NCBI GenBank assembly: GCA_902560065.1
Contig: CACEKG010000004.1
Span: forward strand, 1-64,000
Length of the DNA: 64,000 bases
Source of the DNA: an uncultured Bacteroidota bacterium
GTDB lineage: Bacteria; Bacteroidota; Bacteroidia; Flavobacteriales; Flavobacteriaceae
Direction: 5' to 3'
A program made the position numbers and the translations under genes. The notes beneath the pieces are model-generated. The model made no database searches and was not told the DNA's origin. It was given only the letters and a program-made list of their open reading frames with translations. Shown piece by piece: positions 62,062 to 64,000 of the stretch. How positions within the stretch are numbered: position 1 is the first letter of the stretch; every line of letters starts with the position of its first letter.

Positions 62062-62766
62062 ATGAAATCAAACAATAAAATACTAATTGTAGAAGATGAT
62101 CCAAATTTTGGATCTATTTTAAGAGACTATTTAAAATTAAAAGATTACAATGTAACTCTAGCAAAAAATGGCATTGAGGGTTTTGAAAAGTTTAAATCAA
62201 ATAAATTTGATCTTTGTATTCTTGATGTTATGATGCCCTATAAAGATGGATTTACTTTAGCAAAAGAAATTAGAGAAAAAAATGAAAATATTCCTATCTT
62301 TTTTCTTACTGCAAAATCACTAAAAGAAGATGTTTTAAAAGGATTCAAAATTGGTGCTGATGACTATTTAACTAAGCCTTTTGATTCAGAAGTTTTATTA
62401 GCTAAGATTAAAAATATTTTGAACAGAAAAACCTCTACTAATTCAATGAATGAAAATTCCCTCAAATTTAAATATAAATTTGGTAAATTTAGTTTTAATT
62501 CAAAAATTAGAGAACTTAAGTATGAAAATAATTCTCCTATTAAACTATCTCCAAAAGAAAATAAATTACTTGAATTATTGGTTTTAAATATTAATGATTT
62601 ATTACCAAGAGATATTGCTTTAAACAAGATCTGGAGAGATGATACTTATTTTACATCAAGAAGTATGGATGTTTATATAGCAAAGCTTAGAAAGTATCTT
62701 TCATTAGACTCTAATATAGAAATAATAAATATTCACGGGGAGGGTTTTCGTCTGTTTTTAAAATAA
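62062..62766 (+). CDS. OmpR-family response regulator
   Basis: A 234-residue regulator paired with the preceding kinase. The receiver has the acidic pocket VEDDPNF, phospho-acceptor Asp55 in LCILDVMMPYKDGF, FLTAKS and DDYLTKPFD; the C-terminal winged helix is intact (SPKENKLLELL ... SRSMDVYIAKLRKYL). Probably RprY-like. It ends 1 base before the convergent xerD stop. Confidence 0.92.
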   Translation: MKSNNKILIVEDDPNFGSILRDYLKLKDYNVTLAKNGIEGFEKFKSNKFDLCILDVMMPYKDGFTLAKEIREKNENIPIFFLTAKSLKEDVLKGFKIGADDYLTKPFDSEVLLAKIKNILNRKTSTNSMNENSLKFKYKFGKFSFNSKIRELKYENNSPIKLSPKENKLLELLVLNINDLLPRDIALNKIWRDDTYFTSRSMDVYIAKLRKYLSLDSNIEIINIHGEGFRLFLK

Positions 62767-62767
62767 T

Positions 62768-63667
62768 TTAAATATTTCTTGGATGAAATTTTTTCATGAT
62801 ATTTTTTAAATGTTTTGTGTCAAGGTGAGTATATATTTCAGTTGTTATTATGTTTTCATGTCCTAACAATTTTTGTACAGTTCTCAAATCAGCTCCATTT
62901 TCAATTAAATGAGTAGCAAACGAATGCCTAAGAGTATGAGGGCTGATGTTTTTTTTAATATTAGACTTTATAGCTAGTTCTTTTATTATTTTAAAAATCA
63001 TAACTCTAGAAATTTGACGTCCGTTTCTATTAAGAAAAATTGTGTCAGAATCAATTTTAAAAATTTTAAGTTTTGGTCTTTCATTTTCTATATAAATTTT
63101 TAAATATTTTTTTGAAAATTTTCCCATTGGAACTAATCTTTGTTTATTTCCTTTTCCTGAAACTTTAATTAAACTTTCTTTAAAAAAAAGATTTGATAAC
63201 TTAAGATTTGTTAGTTCAGAAACTCTTAACCCGCTTGCGTACAACGTTTCTATAATAGCTCTATTTCTAATTCCTTGAGAATGGCTTAAATCAATATTAT
63301 TTATAATTTTAATTATTTCTTTTAGACTTAAGCTGTCAGGGAGTTTTTTTCCAATTTTTGGAGTTTCAATTAGCTCTGTTGGATTTGTTTTTATGAATGA
63401 CTCAAATGTTAAATAATCAAAGAAGCTTCTAATACCTGAAATTCTTCTTGCTTGAGTTTTTGGATTATTCAATTTAGACTGCTCATAAATATATTGTTTT
63501 ATAATATTACTATCACAATTTTTTAAATCCTTAGATAAATTATTTTTAATAATAAAATTGTTTAATGATTTTAAATCTGAGCTATAACTTTCGATCGAAT
63601 TTTCTGAAAGTCCTCTTTCTATTTTAAGAAACAGTTTAAATTTTGAAATTGCTTCTAACCAATTCAT
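62768..63667 (-). CDS. xerD: Tyrosine recombinase XerC/XerD
   Basis: A 299-residue recombinase that resolves chromosome dimers at dif. An N-terminal SAM-like domain precedes the catalytic domain, with the first Arg in ETLYASGLRVSELTNL, the HTLRHSFATHLIENGADLRTVQKLLGH box and the Tyr nucleophile in TTEIYTHL. Full length with no neighbouring phage genes, so housekeeping. Divergent from aroQ. Confidence 0.92.
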   Translation of the reverse strand: MNWLEAISKFKLFLKIERGLSENSIESYSSDLKSLNNFIIKNNLSKDLKNCDSNIIKQYIYEQSKLNNPKTQARRISGIRSFFDYLTFESFIKTNPTELIETPKIGKKLPDSLSLKEIIKIINNIDLSHSQGIRNRAIIETLYASGLRVSELTNLKLSNLFFKESLIKVSGKGNKQRLVPMGKFSKKYLKIYIENERPKLKIFKIDSDTIFLNRNGRQISRVMIFKIIKELAIKSNIKKNISPHTLRHSFATHLIENGADLRTVQKLLGHENIITTEIYTHLDTKHLKNIMKKFHPRNI

Positions 63668-63721
63668 AAGAAAAATTTTATTCTAAACTCTTAAAATATT
63701 ATTTTTGATTAAATATTTCAA

Positions 63722-64000
63722 ATGAAATTAAGCATAATTAATGGACCAAATCTAAATTTATTAGGAAAGAGAGAACCAAATATTTATGGAAATGAATCTT
63801 TTGATGTCTATTTAGATTTTTTAAAGAAAAAATATTCTAAAATTAATTTTGATTATTTTCAATCAAATATTGAGGGTGAAATTATCGATCAAATTCAAAA
63901 AGTTGGATTTACATACGACGGTATACTTTTAAATGCTGCTGCTTTTACTCATACTTCAATAGGTATTGCTGATGCAATAAAATCTATTAGTACTCCAGTT
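63722..64000 (+). CDS. aroQ: 3-dehydroquinate dehydratase type II, 5' part (cut by window edge)
   Basis: The first 93 residues are in the window: MKLSIINGPNLNLLGKREPN is the AroQ start, and GEIIDQIQKVG and LLNAAAFTHTSI (usual INPAAYTHTS) follow. AroQ dehydrates 3-dehydroquinate in the shikimate pathway. A TATTTTTG box at 63700-63707 lies 14 bases before the ATG. Confidence 0.95.
   Translation, partial: MKLSIINGPNLNLLGKREPNIYGNESFDVYLDFLKKKYSKINFDYFQSNIEGEIIDQIQKVGFTYDGILLNAAAFTHTSIGIADAIKSISTPV

Noticed and set aside
62768-63667. xerD as a phage or island integrase
   Set aside because: Full-length Xer type, no att repeats, tRNA or phage genes near it; composition matches neighbours.

Overview
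This window is a 64 kb piece of an AT-rich (roughly 30% GC by eye), very tightly packed chromosome that looks like a member of the Flavobacteriia (Bacteroidota), probably a free-living marine lineage with a streamlined genome. The evidence is: Bacteroidota-type gene clusters (GNAT-argG-argC-proC; bamD-rpoZ-coaBC-DUF4835-recN; murQ-DUF6095), class II KARI, a eukaryote-type NADP-isocitrate dehydrogenase, an outer-membrane beta-barrel receptor with a carboxypeptidase-like N-domain, -7 elements of the TAnnTTTG type, and the absence of Shine-Dalgarno sequences. I see no rRNA, tRNA, CRISPR array, insertion sequence or prophage. Almost every gene is housekeeping.

Layout. 1-3000 (minus): start of an arginine operon (GNAT, argG, argC, proC) preceded by an arginine-rich leader peptide. 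3013-6308 (plus): tilS and dsbD. 6293-8379 (minus): nitroreductase and aldehyde dehydrogenase. 8572-15595 (plus): ilvD-ilvB-ilvN-ilvC-gapN. 15592-21347 (minus): leuA-leuC-leuD-cimA-leuB. 21503-24539: a large uncharacterised protein, an RluA-type pseudouridine synthase and panB. 24591-29602 (plus): dnaK with a sigma-54-like promoter, a hotdog thioesterase, a PAS-UbiA fusion, a CPBP protease and a small membrane protein. 29612-42376 (mostly minus): fumC, an outer-membrane receptor, an ArsC-like protein, thrS-infC-rpmI-rplT, murQ, icd, rplS, trmD, htrA. 42468-44807 (plus): dapF, GNAT, mltG. 44804-46951 (minus): RsmI-like methyltransferase and dnaA. 47137-62766 (mostly plus): thioesterase, ribD (minus), prmC, ligA, DUF6913, dapA, bamD, rpoZ, coaBC, DUF4835, recN, fabI, ybbR, coaE, and a histidine kinase/response regulator pair. 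The end holds xerD (minus) and a truncated aroQ.

How the genes work together. The ilv and leu clusters face each other and together encode most of branched-chain amino acid synthesis. No threonine deaminase (ilvA) is present in either cluster, but one LeuA-family enzyme resembles citramalate synthase, so isoleucine may be made from pyruvate by cimA plus leuCDB. gapN at the end of the ilv operon could supply NADPH to the KARI enzyme. panB uses the same ketoisovalerate and coaBC/coaE continue the path to CoA.

The most notable items are the arginine leader peptide and its attenuator-like hairpins, a PAS domain fused to a UbiA prenyltransferase, an apparent AUA start codon for infC, TAnnTTTG elements placed so close to start codons that tilS, prmC and bamD may have leaderless mRNAs, and the sigma-54-like dnaK promoter with an inverted-repeat box upstream.
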